Below are positions 20,685-31,150 of a stretch of DNA of 64,000 bases, piece by piece. This DNA comes from QHXQ01 sp963788965 (lineage in GTDB: Bacteria; Acidobacteriota; Blastocatellia; Pyrinomonadales; Pyrinomonadaceae). The notes below the pieces were generated by a model. It did no database searches. It was given only the letters and a program-made list of their open reading frames with translations, and was not told where the DNA came from. Both the position numbers and the translations under genes were made by a program. The first letter of the stretch is position 1; each line of letters starts with the position of its first letter. The stretch lies in the NCBI GenBank assembly GCA_963788965.1, contig CAWBIK010000006.1:62001-126000 (forward strand), written 5' to 3'.

Positions 20685-20748
20685 AGCAATCAGCAATCAG
20701 CGGTCAGCTTTGAATGCTTGCCTTAGCTGAAAGCTGATCGCTGATTGC
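20685..20748. repeat. Heptamer-word palindrome (AGCAATC / GATTGCT type)
   Basis: The left arm is built of AGCAATC AGCAATC AGCGGTC AGC words; the right arm AGCTGAA AGCTGAT CGCTGAT TGC is its inverted counterpart. The loop is about 14 bases. It separates the Dabb gene from the upstream S9 peptidase gene, both on the minus strand, and its end touches the S9 stop codon. Confidence 0.75.
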
Positions 20749-22931
20749 CTATCTCAGATATTTGTCGAACCATGCAAGCGTGCGTTCGAGTGCGTCTTGC
20801 CGGTGACGCGGTTCGCGCAAACCGTGCCCTTCGCGCGGGTAGCGCACGAGCACTGTTTCTACGCCGCGCCGTTTGAGGCCCATGTACATCTCTTCGGCCT
20901 GTGTGATGTGTACGTCGTTGTCCTGTTCGCCGTGGATGAAGAGAGTCGGCGTCTGCGCCTGTCGCACGTAGCGTATGGGCGACCAGCGCCATAGCAGATC
21001 ATAATCGTCCCACGGTGCGCCGCCGAACTCGGCGTGAATCAAATCTTGATAGAGCGACGTGGCGTAGAAGCTGATCAGGTTCGAGACGGAGGCGCTTGCT
21101 ACGGCTGCGCGGAAGCGCGGCGTCTGCGTGATGATCCAGTTGGTCATGAAGCCGCCGTAGCTGCCGCCGGTCACGCCCAGCCGGTTCTCGTCGAGCCACG
21201 AATATTTATGCAAAGCCTCGTCCACGCCCGCCATCAGATCGCGGTAGTCGCCGCCGCCCCATTCGCTCAACGTGCCGTCAGAAAATTTTTGTCCGTAGCC
21301 GCTTGAGCCGCGCGGGTTGATGAACAAGACAGCATAGCCGCGCGCGGCATAAGCTTGAAAGCTCGCGTTGAAGCCGTAGCCGAACGCGCCGTGCGGCCCG
21401 CCGTGGATGCTCAAGATCAACGGGTACTGTCGATCTTCACGCCAGCCCACAGGCTTCATCAACCAACCCTGCACGGTCGCGCCGTCAAAGCTTTTGAAAC
21501 TGATCTCTTCTTGCGGGACGAGCGCAGACGGGCGCGGCGGCCGAAACTCCGGGCGCACACGCCGCAGTGGACCAGAGATGTCGCCGTTGTGCGTCGTCTC
21601 TTCTTCAACTTGCGACACGCCGTAAATGCTCATCGCGGCATGCGTGAAGACTTCGGCGGGCCGCGTCGGCGTGGTCAACGTAAACGCGACGCGGGCGACG
21701 GGCGCGAGGCTGGCGCGCGGCGTGGGGCCGCGACTGATGCTGAACGAGCCGACCTGAAAATTGTTCTGCGCGGCGACGAGCGTATCGCCCGGTGCGCGCG
21801 TGACGCTTTCTGTCTCGGCGTCCTCGAATAGGGAGCGCGCCCGCCCGCCGTCTATGCCGACGCGATAGATGAACGTGCGCCCGCGATCCCCGGCCGTGAA
21901 GAAGATAACGCGCCCATCTTCAGACCAACGAGGTTGGCGGGCGCGTCTGTCGAGTTCCGCTGTCAACTCGCGCCCCGTGTGGCTGCCGTCCGCGTCCACC
22001 ACCCAGACGTGCGTATCTTCAGCCACACTGTCAATCGTCGTCACGTCGCGTTTCGTGGCCACGTAAGCGATCCACTTGCCGTCGGGCGACCACGCGGGTT
22101 GATACTCGCAGCCGCGCGTCTGCGTGATGGGGCGCACGCGCCCGTCCACCGAGACGGCGAAGATGTCCGAGTTGTTATTCGCTTCCGGGTCGGGTTCGTG
22201 GTTCGACAGAAACGCGATCTCGTCGCCGCGCGGACTGAACGAGAGCGCGTGATCGTAATACTGCCCGAAGTCAACTGATGCGCGTTCGGGTTATCAACAT
22301 CCGTCAGCCACACATGCGTCCGCAGGTTGTCGGAGAAAGACGTGCGCGACTTGTACTGGATGCGATCAACGACGAGCGGATCAGAACGCGTGGCGCGCTC
22401 GCCCGCGGCCGTAGCCGACGGCGACGCGCTGCCGTCGCTTTCACTTGCGGAGATAAAAGCGATGCGGCGCGAGTCGGGCGACCACGCGAACGGCTCGTCG
22501 GCATAGGTGATAAAAAAGTTCGTGCTGCGCACGGGCGCGACGAGGCGCGGCGTGCCGCCGGGCACGTTGACGACATAGAGGCCGGTCTGATTATCGTGCG
22601 TCGAAAGAAATGCGACGCGGCGCGAGTCGGGCGACCAACGCGGCGTCGAACCAGTCCAGCCCGCAGGCAGCAGCGGCGCAGGCTCAAACGCGCGCCCGCC
22701 CGGCAATGTGCGCCAACCGCGCCGCGCGAACCACAACTGCGTCTGCGACTCGTTGCCCTCGATGGTCGTGACCGTGTAAACGATGCGCGTCCCGTCCGGC
22801 GCGATCTGCGCATCGGCCACCGCGGCCACACGCAGCGTCTCGGCAGGCGTCAACCCGCGCTGCGCGTAAGCAGACGAAACAAGCGCGAGCAAAGCTGACG
22901 CAATCAGTAACAGTTGAGCTTGTCTGTTCAT
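20749..22931 (-). CDS. S9-family prolyl-oligopeptidase-like peptidase (one indel)
   Basis: A secreted serine peptidase of about 727 residues. A clear signal peptide (LLLIASALLALVSSAYAQ) is followed by a WD40/TolB-like propeller with repeated SPDSRRVAFLS and SPDGKWIAYVA blades, and a C-terminal alpha/beta-hydrolase catalytic domain. The catalytic triad is visible: Ser in GVTGGSYGGFMTNW, Asp in GEQDNDVHI and His in REGHGLREP. GGPHGAFGYG forms the oxyanion region. This is the acylaminoacyl-peptidase-like (S9C) layout. The frame breaks at about 22263-22267; correcting one missing base joins LTSG to QYYDHALSFSPRGDEI. The ATG overlaps the stop of the upstream decarboxylase gene (ATGA), so the two are translationally coupled. 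Confidence 0.9.
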
Positions 22932-24421
22932 GTTGACTTGAGCCGGCTCAGGTGTTCGTTCAATAACTGCCACACGCGGCGCACGTGCGCTTCGGTCGTG
23001 TTGATGTTGCCGATGGCGAGGCGCAGTGTGAACTTGTCGTGCAGCTTGGTGTGCGAGAGAAAGGCCGCGCCGCTCGCGTTGAGATCGTGCATGAGTTGTT
23101 CGTTCAAAGCATCGAGGCGCGCGCCGTCCGTCGCGTCTGTGTGCTGCGGGCGGGCGCGGAAGCAGACGAGACTCAAGGGCACGGGCGCGAGTCGTTCCCA
23201 ATCGGGCGCGGCGTCAACCCATGAAGCAAACAGTTGCGCGAGGCGGCAATGTTCGCGGATGCGCGCGGCCAAACCTTCGCGCCCGAAGTAGCGTAGGATG
23301 AACCAGAGCTTGAGCGCGCGGAAGCGGCGGCCCAACTGTATGCCGTACTCGGAGTGGTTGATCACAGTCTCGCGTTCAGCGTCGGGCGCGCGCAGGTATT
23401 CGGGCACGAGCGAGAAGGCGCGGTGCAGCACATCCATCGAACGACAATAAAGGACTGACAGATCGAAGGGCGTGAACAACCACTTGTGCGGGTTGAGTGT
23501 AAACGAATCAGCACGTTCGCTGCCCGCGATGATGTGGCGCAGTTCGGGCACGACGGCGGCGGGGCCGGCATAAGCCGCGTCAACGTGCAGCCAGACGTGA
23601 TGCTGCGCGCAGATGTCGGCGATAGCAGGCACGGGATCGATGCTGCTCGTCGAAGTTGTGCCGACGGTGGCGACGACGGCGCAAGGAAGAAAGCCTTGTT
23701 GCTTGTCTGCTTCGATGGCTTGCGCGAGTGCTTGCGTGTCCATGCGAAACTCCGCGTCGGTCGGAATCTTGCGGAGCGCACGCTGGCCCAGACCGAGCGT
23801 CAGCACGCCTTTCTCGATGGACGAATGCGCCTGCTCGGAAGCATAGACGCGCAACAGCGGCAGGTCGGCGCGACCGCTCATGCCGTCTTCACGAATGCGT
23901 AAGTTCAAACGCTCGCGCGCGGCGGCGAGCGCGTGCATGCTCGACACGGACGCGGTGTCGTAGATGATGCCGCCGAACTCGGCCGGTAAACCGATCATCT
24001 GGCGCAGCCAGCGAAGCGTGACCTCTTCGAGTTCGGTCGCGGCCGGCGCGGCCCGCCACAGCAGCGCCTTCACGTCGAAAGCGGCCGAGAGCATTTCACC
24101 GAAGATGCCGGGCGCGCTGGTTGACGTGGCGAAGTAGGCGAAGAACGACGGGTGATGCCAGTTGGTCAGCGCGGGCACGATCAGCCGATCAACGTCAGCG
24201 AGAATTTCATCCATCGACTCGCCGTGTGCAGGCGGTGCGGCGGGCAGTTGTGCGAGCAACTCGCCGGGTTGAATTTGTGCGAGCACGGGGCGCTCGTCAA
24301 GGTTGGTGTAGTAGTCCGCGATCCAATCGACGAGTTGATGGCCGTAGCGGCGGAAGTCCGCGCCGTTCATGTCGCCCAAAGGGGGCGCAAGGCCGGGTTG
24401 CGGCGAGTCGGCTTTGCTCAT
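22928..24421 (-). CDS. PLP-dependent group II amino-acid decarboxylase (aromatic type)
   Basis: About 497 residues, the usual size of aromatic-L-amino-acid/tyrosine decarboxylases. Features in order: HPSFFAYFATSTSAPGIFGEML (substrate pocket), ELEEVTLRWLRQMIGLP, HVDAAYAGPAAVVPEL with the cofactor Asp, and DSFTLNPHKWLFTPFDLSVLYCRS with the Schiff-base Lys in NPHKW. The usual GGxSAN-like phosphate loop reads TASVSSMHALAAARER. The specific substrate (Tyr, Trp, Phe or DOPA) cannot be decided from the sequence. It overlaps the S9 peptidase gene by 4 bases, so peptide breakdown and amino-acid decarboxylation may be linked. Confidence 0.9.
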   Translation of the reverse strand: MSKADSPQPGLAPPLGDMNGADFRRYGHQLVDWIADYYTNLDERPVLAQIQPGELLAQLPAAPPAHGESMDEILADVDRLIVPALTNWHHPSFFAYFATSTSAPGIFGEMLSAAFDVKALLWRAAPAATELEEVTLRWLRQMIGLPAEFGGIIYDTASVSSMHALAAARERLNLRIREDGMSGRADLPLLRVYASEQAHSSIEKGVLTLGLGQRALRKIPTDAEFRMDTQALAQAIEADKQQGFLPCAVVATVGTTSTSSIDPVPAIADICAQHHVWLHVDAAYAGPAAVVPELRHIIAGSERADSFTLNPHKWLFTPFDLSVLYCRSMDVLHRAFSLVPEYLRAPDAERETVINHSEYGIQLGRRFRALKLWFILRYFGREGLAARIREHCRLAQLFASWVDAAPDWERLAPVPLSLVCFRARPQHTDATDGARLDALNEQLMHDLNASGAAFLSHTKLHDKFTLRLAIGNINTTEAHVRRVWQLLNEHLSRLKST

Positions 24422-24480
24422 GCGCGCTATCTTATATCAATTCGTGCAGCAAAGCGGCGCGTTGTATCAGAGAAAAAAGA

Positions 24481-24548
24481 TTAACCACCAAGACACGAAG
24501 ACACTATCAGCAGCTACCCGTTTTGTGTCTTCGTGCCTTGGTGGTTAA
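24481..24548. repeat. ACGAAGAC-word palindrome
   Basis: 24-base arms (24481-24504 and 24525-24548) with one mismatch, built of CCACCAAG ACACGAAG ACAC words, flanking a 20-base loop. It lies between the aldo/keto reductase and decarboxylase genes, both on the minus strand. The same word family recurs at 43197-43262 and 44568-44638. Confidence 0.9.
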
Positions 24549-24558
24549 GGCGTGCGCG

Positions 24559-25500
24559 CTAAGCCGCAAGCTCATCCATCGAAGGGAACTTGTGCTGCTT
24601 GCGGCCCGGCTCGCCGTCGTGCTTCTTGGATGTTTTGTATAACTCGAAGCGGCCGTCCGCTGCGGCCTCGGCGCAACGTGCGCGCAACTGTTGCATCTCG
24701 TCCGCGCTGAGCGGCGTGAAACCGCGTGCGATGCGTAGGTTCTGGTGCAGGACCTTGAGCGAGTCGATGCCGCTGACGGTTGTGGCCACGGGCAGGCTCA
24801 TCGCGTAGCTCAAGGCTTCGACGGCATTGACGACGCGCCTGCGCACGGGTTGCCCTTCGCCGCCCATCGACTTCATGCCAAGCGGGGCGATGCCGCGTTG
24901 AATCAACTCAGGCAGCACGCGCTGCTCGAAACTGCGAAAGGTCGCGTCGAAACAGTTGAGCGGCAACTGGCAGGTGTCGAACGCATAGCCGGTAGCGAGC
25001 ATCCGCAAATGTATCGCCGGGTCTTTGTGGCCCGTGAAGCCGACGAAGCGCACCTTGCCCGCGCGCTTCGCTTCGTCGAGCGCCTCGAAGACGCCGCCCG
25101 GTGCAGCGTATAACTCAGGCTCGTTGTCGTAGATGACTTCGTGGACTTGCCACAGGTCGAGATAGTCCGTGCGCAGACGGCGCAACGACTCTTCCAACTG
25201 GCGCAAGGCCGTCTTGCGGTCGCGGCCGTGCGTGCAAACTTTGGTCATCAAGAAAGCTTCGTGGCGGCGGCCCTTGAGCGCGTCGCCCAAGCGTTCCTCG
25301 CTCTTGCCGTCGTGATACTCCCACGCGTTGTCCATGAAGTTGAGGCCCGCGTCCAACGCCTCGTTGACGATCTGCCCGACCTCTTTCTTCGTCTTCACCT
25401 CGCCCAAGTGATAACCGCCCAACGCGAGCGCCGACACTTCGACGCCCGTGCGCCCCAACATCCGGCGCGGAATCTCGCCCGCTGCATTTGTTGTAGCCAT
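24559..25500 (-). CDS. Aldo/keto reductase
   Basis: About 313 residues of NAD(P)H-dependent TIM-barrel oxidoreductase. The catalytic tetrad is visible: Asp and Tyr in FMDNAWEYHDGKSEE, Lys in FLMTKVCTHG and His in LDLWQVHEVIY. The N-terminus RRMLGRTGVEVSALALGGYHLG is typical of the AKR family related to YeaE/Tas. Later motifs include FVGFTGHKDP and APLGMKSMGG. The basic C-terminal tail (KTSKKHDGEPGRKQHKF) is longer than usual. Substrate unknown. No frameshift. Confidence 0.9.
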   Translation of the reverse strand: MATTNAAGEIPRRMLGRTGVEVSALALGGYHLGEVKTKKEVGQIVNEALDAGLNFMDNAWEYHDGKSEERLGDALKGRRHEAFLMTKVCTHGRDRKTALRQLEESLRRLRTDYLDLWQVHEVIYDNEPELYAAPGGVFEALDEAKRAGKVRFVGFTGHKDPAIHLRMLATGYAFDTCQLPLNCFDATFRSFEQRVLPELIQRGIAPLGMKSMGGEGQPVRRRVVNAVEALSYAMSLPVATTVSGIDSLKVLHQNLRIARGFTPLSADEMQQLRARCAEAAADGRFELYKTSKKHDGEPGRKQHKFPSMDELAA

Positions 25501-25725
25501 CGCCTACTCCTTAAAGAAAGCGCACTCGGTCTGTAAACGCCGAGCGCGCGCCGAAAACTTTTTGGATGTGAACAGGGGCGCAAAGTATGACACACGGCCA
25601 CCGTCGTGCGAAAGCTTCTCTGGCCATCGGACATATACGGGCGTGTGGTCCTGTGTCGACGCAAAGAGATTGCGGGACGGCGCGAAATGTATTTTAATCT
25701 GCCGTCCGTCTAAAAGGAGCTTGTG

Positions 25726-27570
25726 ATGAAAGTAAAGCTATTCCCCCTGTTAGCCGTCGCTTTATTGGCGTGCGTGGCCGCGCTTCATTGGGGCGATACG
25801 CGTGTCGCCGCGCGTGCGGCGGTCGATCTGAGGATTGACCGGCGTTATGCAGACAAAGAAGGCGCGCTCTACGTGCTCGCGGTCGGGATCAATACTTACG
25901 ACTTGCCTGAGTACAAGCAGCAGTACGCGAAAGGCCGACGCAGAGCAGTTTGCCGATGCCGTCGAGCGTCTGGCCGCGGCCGGCCCGTCACTAAGGTCGT
26001 CCTGTCTGACGAGACAGCCACGCGCGAGATCATCGAAGCAGCCTTCAAACGGGCCATCGCCAAAGTCCGGCCCGAAGATACCTTCGTCTTTCACTTCGCG
26101 GGCATTGGCATGAGCGTGCCGGGCCCGACGCCCGTTGCGCCGTCGGATTTTTACCTCTTCACATCCGACACGAACATACCCACACGCGCCGAGACGAGCG
26201 GCCCCGATAGGCAGAGCAAGCTTCAGCAGGCGACCGTGAAGGGCATCTCAACCAAGTTGCTCGCCTCTTGGTGCGCGAAGATCGAAGCGCGCAATCAACT
26301 GATCGTGCTCGACAGTTGCGACTCCGCCGAGAGCTTCGGTTCGGTCGCCACGCGGATCGCAGGCGGCGATCAGGAGTTACGCGAACTGCTGGCGAAGAAC
26401 GTCGTCGTACTCGGCACGACCGGCTTGACCGTCGAGAGTCGGGAACTCGGTCACGGCGAGTTGACCTATGCGCTGTTGCAGGGCTTGAAAGGCGAAGCGG
26501 ACACGATCCAGCGCGACGGACAGATCAGCGTCCGCGAACTTGAAGGCTACTTCTACGGCCGGTTCACACAACTTATCCTCGCCCGCAACGGCCCGCCGCC
26601 CGCCAGTTCGACCTACGGCCGCGACTTCACGCTGGGCCGGCTACCGGAGGTTGCCGCGCTGCCGCCGATAGGGGCCGTGCGCCTGCGCCCGTCGCCCACG
26701 CCCGTGGCCACGCCCGCCACCGACGCCGTCGTCATGCGTGGCGACGCGCCGCAGCCCACGCAGCCGCCCGCGCCGGCCCGCACGTCGCAGTTCGCCAACG
26801 AGTTGGCTGATCCGACTTTGCCCGTGCCGCGTAAAGGCAAGGACTACGCGCTCTTGATCGCCACCGACAAATACGAAGAGTTGGAGCCGTTGAGCAATCC
26901 GGTGCAGGACGCGCACAAGGTCGCCGACGTGCTCAAGAGCGATTACGGCTTCGTGACGGAGATCGTCGAGAACCCGGCGCGGGCGGAACTCAAGGCGGTC
27001 TTGCGCCGCTATTTGCTGCGCGAGGATTTCACCGACGAGGATCAGTTGTTCATCTTCATCGCCGGGCACGGTGTCTACGACGAGCGCGTGAAGGAAGGTT
27101 ACGTGGCCGCGCGTGACTCGAAAAAAGGTGACGACGGCAAAGACTCTTACCTGTCGCACTCAGACCTGCGCACCATCGTCAACAACATCCCGTGCAAGCA
27201 CGTCTTTATCGTCTTGGACGTGTGCTTCGGCGGCGCGTTCGACGACAACACAAGCGGCTCGCGCAGCGACCCCGATCAAGTAACGCGTTGGGAGCATGTC
27301 GTGAACAATATGCGTTGGCGCACGCGTCTATTCCTGACTTCGGGCGGGCGGGCCTATGTACCTGACGGCCGGCCCGGCGCAAGCTCGCCCTTCGCGCGCA
27401 AGTTGCTTGAAGCCTTGCGCGGCGGCGGCGGCGAACTCGGCGTCCTGACTTATACGAAAATTCTCGGCTACGTCGAAACGGTCAAACCGAAGCCGCACAA
27501 GGGCGACTTCGGCAACAACGATCCGGGCAGCGATTTCGTCTTCATCGCCCGGCGCGGCCAACCGCACTAG
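25726..27570 (+). CDS. Secreted tandem caspase-like (peptidase C14) protein
   Basis: About 614 residues. A signal peptide or anchor (LFPLLAVALLACVAALHWG) comes first, then two caspase p20-like domains. Domain 1 (about residues 45-300): LYVLAVGINTYD, FHFAGIGMS where the catalytic His is normally found, and LIVLDSCDSAESF with the Cys. Domain 2 (about 370-600): DYALLIATDKYEEL, FIFIAGHGVYDE with His and FIVLDVCFGGAFDD with Cys, so it looks active. A Pro/Thr-rich linker joins them. Between about 25932 and 25984 the protein reads out of phase: a base seems inserted at AAAGGCC and another lost at GGCCC, and the middle frame gives the expected ADAEQFADAVERLAAAG. An AGGAG site precedes ATG 25726 by 6 bases. 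Substrates unknown. Confidence 0.87.
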   Translation: MKVKLFPLLAVALLACVAALHWGDTRVAARAAVDLRIDRRYADKEGALYVLAVGINTYDLPEYKQQYAKGRRRAVCRCRRASGRGRPVTKVVLSDETATREIIEAAFKRAIAKVRPEDTFVFHFAGIGMSVPGPTPVAPSDFYLFTSDTNIPTRAETSGPDRQSKLQQATVKGISTKLLASWCAKIEARNQLIVLDSCDSAESFGSVATRIAGGDQELRELLAKNVVVLGTTGLTVESRELGHGELTYALLQGLKGEADTIQRDGQISVRELEGYFYGRFTQLILARNGPPPASSTYGRDFTLGRLPEVAALPPIGAVRLRPSPTPVATPATDAVVMRGDAPQPTQPPAPARTSQFANELADPTLPVPRKGKDYALLIATDKYEELEPLSNPVQDAHKVADVLKSDYGFVTEIVENPARAELKAVLRRYLLREDFTDEDQLFIFIAGHGVYDERVKEGYVAARDSKKGDDGKDSYLSHSDLRTIVNNIPCKHVFIVLDVCFGGAFDDNTSGSRSDPDQVTRWEHVVNNMRWRTRLFLTSGGRAYVPDGRPGASSPFARKLLEALRGGGGELGVLTYTKILGYVETVKPKPHKGDFGNNDPGSDFVFIARRGQPH

Positions 27571-27805
27571 ACGGAGCCGCATATATCTTCGGGCCTGTGC
27601 GCTCGCCCCTCGCGCCGCTACACTTTAAGTGGACAGGTCGGGCGAAAACGGTATAATGCGCGCACGCGCTCAGATGCAACGTGCAGCCTTTCGTTTCCCC
27701 TGCTTATCATGCGGCAACTCGCAGCGCGTTCAAGCATTCGCATAAGTACGCAACTGAATAGCTCGGACAAGTTAAGCTGAACCCGAAGTAGCACCGGAGA
27801 GGACT

Positions 27806-29384
27806 ATGGCGGACGCGGCTCTGGTCGCCGAGGATAGGGAAGACAAACGCACGGGCTTTATACGCGGGCTGGGCCTCCTCGACTCGACGATGATCGTGGC
27901 CGGGTCGATGATCGGCTCCGGCATTTTTATTGTCTCGGCCGACATCGCACGGCAGGTCGGCGCACCCGGCTGGCTCTTGCTCGTCTGGATCGTGACGGGC
28001 TTATTGACCGTCGCCGCCGCGCTCTCTTACGGCGAACTGGCGGCGATGATGCCGAAGGCGGGCGGGCAATACGTCTATCTGCGCGAAGCCTTCTCGCCGC
28101 TCTGGGGCTTCCTCTACGGCTGGACGCTCTTTCTCGTCATTCAAACAGGCACGATTGCGGCGGTCGCCGTCGGCTTCGCCCGCTACTTAGGCGTGCTTGT
28201 GCCTTCGATCTCGCCGACCAAGTGGATCATTCGACCGATCAACTTGTCGCACGACTACGCGCTCAGCCTGTCCACGCAACAACTCGTCGGCGTGCTGCTC
28301 ATCGTCCTGTTGACCATTCTGAATACGCGCGGCCTCAAACTCGGTAAGCTCATTCAGAACGTCTTCACGTCGGCCAAGACGCTATCGCTCATCGCCTTGA
28401 TCCTGCTCGGCATCTTCGTCGGCTACAACGCCGTGGCGGCGGGCGCGAACTTCACCGATTGGTGGACGCCGCGCAACGTCGCGCCGATCAAGCCCGACTT
28501 CTCCTTCGTCGCACAGACTTCGGCCACGGCCGGCGCGTTCGGCCTCTTCATCGCCTTCTGCGTCGCACAGGTCGGCTCGCTCTTTTCCGCCGACGCGTGG
28601 AACAACATCACGTTCACCGCGGGCGAGGTCAAGAACCCGCAACGCAACATCCCTTTGTCGCTCGCCGCCGGCACAGGGCTTGTCATCACGCTCTATGTGC
28701 TGGCGAACTTCGCGTATCTCTGCACGCTGCCGCTCGCCAAGATTCAGTCAGCGCCCGACGACCGCGTGGCGACCGCCGCGCTGGAAACGATCTTCGGCGG
28801 CGCGGGCGCGCTCATCATGGCCGTGGCGATCATCATCTCGACCTTCGGTTGCAACAACGGCCTCGTCCTCGCGGGCGCGCGCGTCTACTACGCGATGGCC
28901 CGCGACGGGCTGTTCTTCAAAGCGACGGGTCGCTTGAACGACAAGCGCGTGCCCGCGATGGGCTTGGTGCTGCAATGCCTCTGGGCGGCACTCTTGGTGT
29001 TGCCGCGCACGCGCCAGTACACACCCGAAGGCGGCGTGCTGGCCGATCCCGTCACAGGCGACCCCGCGCTCGGCAACCTCTACAGCAACCTGCTCGACTA
29101 CGTTGTCTTCTCCGTCTTGATCTTTTACGTGCTGACCATCATCGGCCTCTTTCGTTTTGCGCCGCAAACGCCCCGACGCCGAGCGTCCCTATCGCGCGTT
29201 CGGTTATCCCATCGTGCCCGCGCTCTACGTCATCGCGGCGACCGTTATCCTATTGGTGCTGATGATCTACAAGACGCAGACGACTTGGCCCGGCCTCTTG
29301 ATCGTCTTAACCGGCATCCCCGTCTATTTCATCTGGCGCAAGGTGGGCGTGCCCATGACGGACGCGCCCGCGGCCGAGTCTTAG
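27806..29384 (+). CDS. APC-superfamily amino-acid permease (one indel)
   Basis: About 526 residues with twelve or so hydrophobic helices. The N-terminal GLLDSTMIVAGSMIGSGIFIVSADIAR is the APC consensus for helix 1, and GELAAMMPKAGGQYVYLREAFSP continues helix 2. It resembles LAT-like (APA/LAT) transporters. The frame breaks at 29155-29158, where a TTT run seems lengthened to TTTT; corrected, the sequence continues RLRRKRPDAERPYRAFGYP with the final two helices and ends at 29384. Substrate specificity cannot be read. It sits 92 bases before a second permease of a different APC branch on the same strand. Confidence 0.9.
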
Positions 29385-29476
29385 CGCGGCGAAATTTTTT
29401 GGCCGTGGAGATCGTGTTGCCAGTGTGACGTTATCAAACTTGTAAAGCTTGTTCCCATAATCTGCGGAGGTTCAAT

Positions 29477-31078
29477 ATGGCCAGTCAACTGTTCAGAACA
29501 AAACCGCTCGGCATGTTGCTCGAAGAGGCGAAGGGCGAGAACCGCCTGCGCCGCGTGCTTGGCCCCGTCCAACTGACGGCACTCGGCGTGGGCGCGATTA
29601 TCGGCGCAGGCATCTTCGTCGCCACCGGCGAGGCCGCGCACAATCAGGCCGGGCCCGCGCTAATGCTCTCATACGTTTTCGCCGGCATGACCTGCGTATT
29701 CGCGGCGCTCTGCTACGCCGAGTTTGCTTCGATGGTCCCGGTCGCAGGCTCGGCTTACACCTACGCCTACGCCACGCTCGGCGAGATGTTCGCGTGGATC
29801 ATCGGCTGGGACTTGGTGCTTGAGTACGCCGTCGGGTCGGCAACTGTGGCTAACGGCTGGTCGAGTTTCTTCCAGACGCTGCTACCTAAGGTGGGCATTC
29901 ACCTGCCGGAGGCGATTAGCAAAGCACCCATCATCTATGATGCGACGGCCGGGGAGTTCGTCAGGACGAACGGCATCGTCAACCTGCCGGCCGTCATCAT
30001 CACGGCGCTTGTCACCGCCGTCTTGGTGAAGGGCATTCAAGAGAGCGCGAGTTTCAACGCGCTGATGGTCGGCGTCAAGCTTGCCGCCGTGCTGTTCGTC
30101 ATCCTCGTCGGCGCGTTCTTCATCAATCCCGACAACTGGGTTCCGTTCGCACCTTACGGCTGGGGCGGCGTCGTCGTGTTCGGTCAGCACGTCTGGGGCG
30201 AGACTGTGGGCGGCCACCCTGTCGGGATGATGGCCGGGGCGGCCATCATCTTCTTCGCCTACATCGGCTTCGACTCCGTTTCGACACACGCCGAAGAAGC
30301 GAAGAACCCAAGCCGCGACGTACCTATCGGGATCGTGGCGTCGCTGATCATCTGTACCATCCTTTACATCGCGGTGGTCGCTGTCCTGACAGGGATGGTC
30401 AAATACAATGAGATCGACACGGGCGCGGGCGTCTCTGTGGCCTTCAGCCGGGTCGGCTTAGTTTGGGCCGATGCGATTATCGCAATCGCGGGCGTCGCGG
30501 GCATTACGTCGGTGCTGCTCGTGATGATGCTGAGCGGGCCGCGCGTTTTCCTCGCCATGTCGCGCGACGGGATGGTTCCGCCCAGTTTCTTCGGCGCAGT
30601 CCATCCACGCTTCAAGACACCGTGGAAGACTACCATCCTGATCGGCGCTGCCGTGGCGATCATGACCGGGCTGCTGCCCATCGGGGCCTTGCTTCAGATG
30701 ACCAACATCGGGACGCTCTTTGCGTTCGTCGTCGTCTGCTTTGCGGTGCTCATCATGCGCCGGACTAACCCGGACGCCGTGCGCCCCTTCAGGTGTCCGA
30801 TGGTTCCGCTCGTGCCGATCTTGGGCATCCTGTCCTGCCTCTTGCTGATGTTCTCGCTGCCCACCGCGAACTGGATACGCCTGATCGGCTGGCTGCTCGT
30901 CGGGCTTGTGATCTACTTCCTCTACAGCCGCCGCCACGCCGTCATGGGCCGCCACCTCGCCCACGAGATCAGCGCGCACGGCGTCTCGCCCGCCGGGCAA
31001 GCTATCGGCGACCCCGACGCGCCGCCCGACGCGCCCGAACGCCCCGTGGACACGCGCGTCAAAGACGACAAGCGTTAA
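29477..31078 (+). CDS. APC amino-acid permease, cationic amino-acid transporter (CAT)-like
   Basis: About 533 residues with twelve to fourteen hydrophobic helices. The helix 1 motif LTALGVGAIIGAGIFVATGEAA and CYAEFASMVPVAGSAYTYAYATLGE are typical of the CAT/YfnA branch, whose characterised members carry cationic or other amino acids. FFAYIGFDSVSTHAEEAKNPSRDVPIGI is the family's central signature. A GGAGG site precedes the start by about 7 bases. A strong two-way terminator follows, then argH in convergent orientation. Proximity to the arginine cluster suggests, but does not show, arginine or ornithine uptake. Confidence 0.9.
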   Translation: MASQLFRTKPLGMLLEEAKGENRLRRVLGPVQLTALGVGAIIGAGIFVATGEAAHNQAGPALMLSYVFAGMTCVFAALCYAEFASMVPVAGSAYTYAYATLGEMFAWIIGWDLVLEYAVGSATVANGWSSFFQTLLPKVGIHLPEAISKAPIIYDATAGEFVRTNGIVNLPAVIITALVTAVLVKGIQESASFNALMVGVKLAAVLFVILVGAFFINPDNWVPFAPYGWGGVVVFGQHVWGETVGGHPVGMMAGAAIIFFAYIGFDSVSTHAEEAKNPSRDVPIGIVASLIICTILYIAVVAVLTGMVKYNEIDTGAGVSVAFSRVGLVWADAIIAIAGVAGITSVLLVMMLSGPRVFLAMSRDGMVPPSFFGAVHPRFKTPWKTTILIGAAVAIMTGLLPIGALLQMTNIGTLFAFVVVCFAVLIMRRTNPDAVRPFRCPMVPLVPILGILSCLLLMFSLPTANWIRLIGWLLVGLVIYFLYSRRHAVMGRHLAHEISAHGVSPAGQAIGDPDAPPDAPERPVDTRVKDDKR

Positions 31079-31094
31079 CCGCGTCCGCGTAAAT

Positions 31095-31136
31095 AAAAAA
31101 GGGTCGCGCCTCTACGAGAGACGCGGCCTTTTTTTG
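31095..31136. terminator. Bidirectional rho-independent terminator between the CAT-like permease and argH
   Basis: A run of A precedes GGGTCGCGCCTCT, a short loop follows, then AGAGACGCGGCC and seven T. It serves both converging genes. Confidence 0.85.
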
Positions 31137-31150
31137 TTCCCGGCCACAGA

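Noticed and set aside
22278..22898. A 206-codon plus-strand frame
   Set aside because: Antisense shadow of the S9 peptidase propeller; Arg-rich with no recognisable motif.
24481..24548. Treating the ACGAAGAC palindromes as an insertion sequence
   Set aside because: Three copies share words but no transposase gene or target-site duplication is seen; they are better called short interspersed palindromes.
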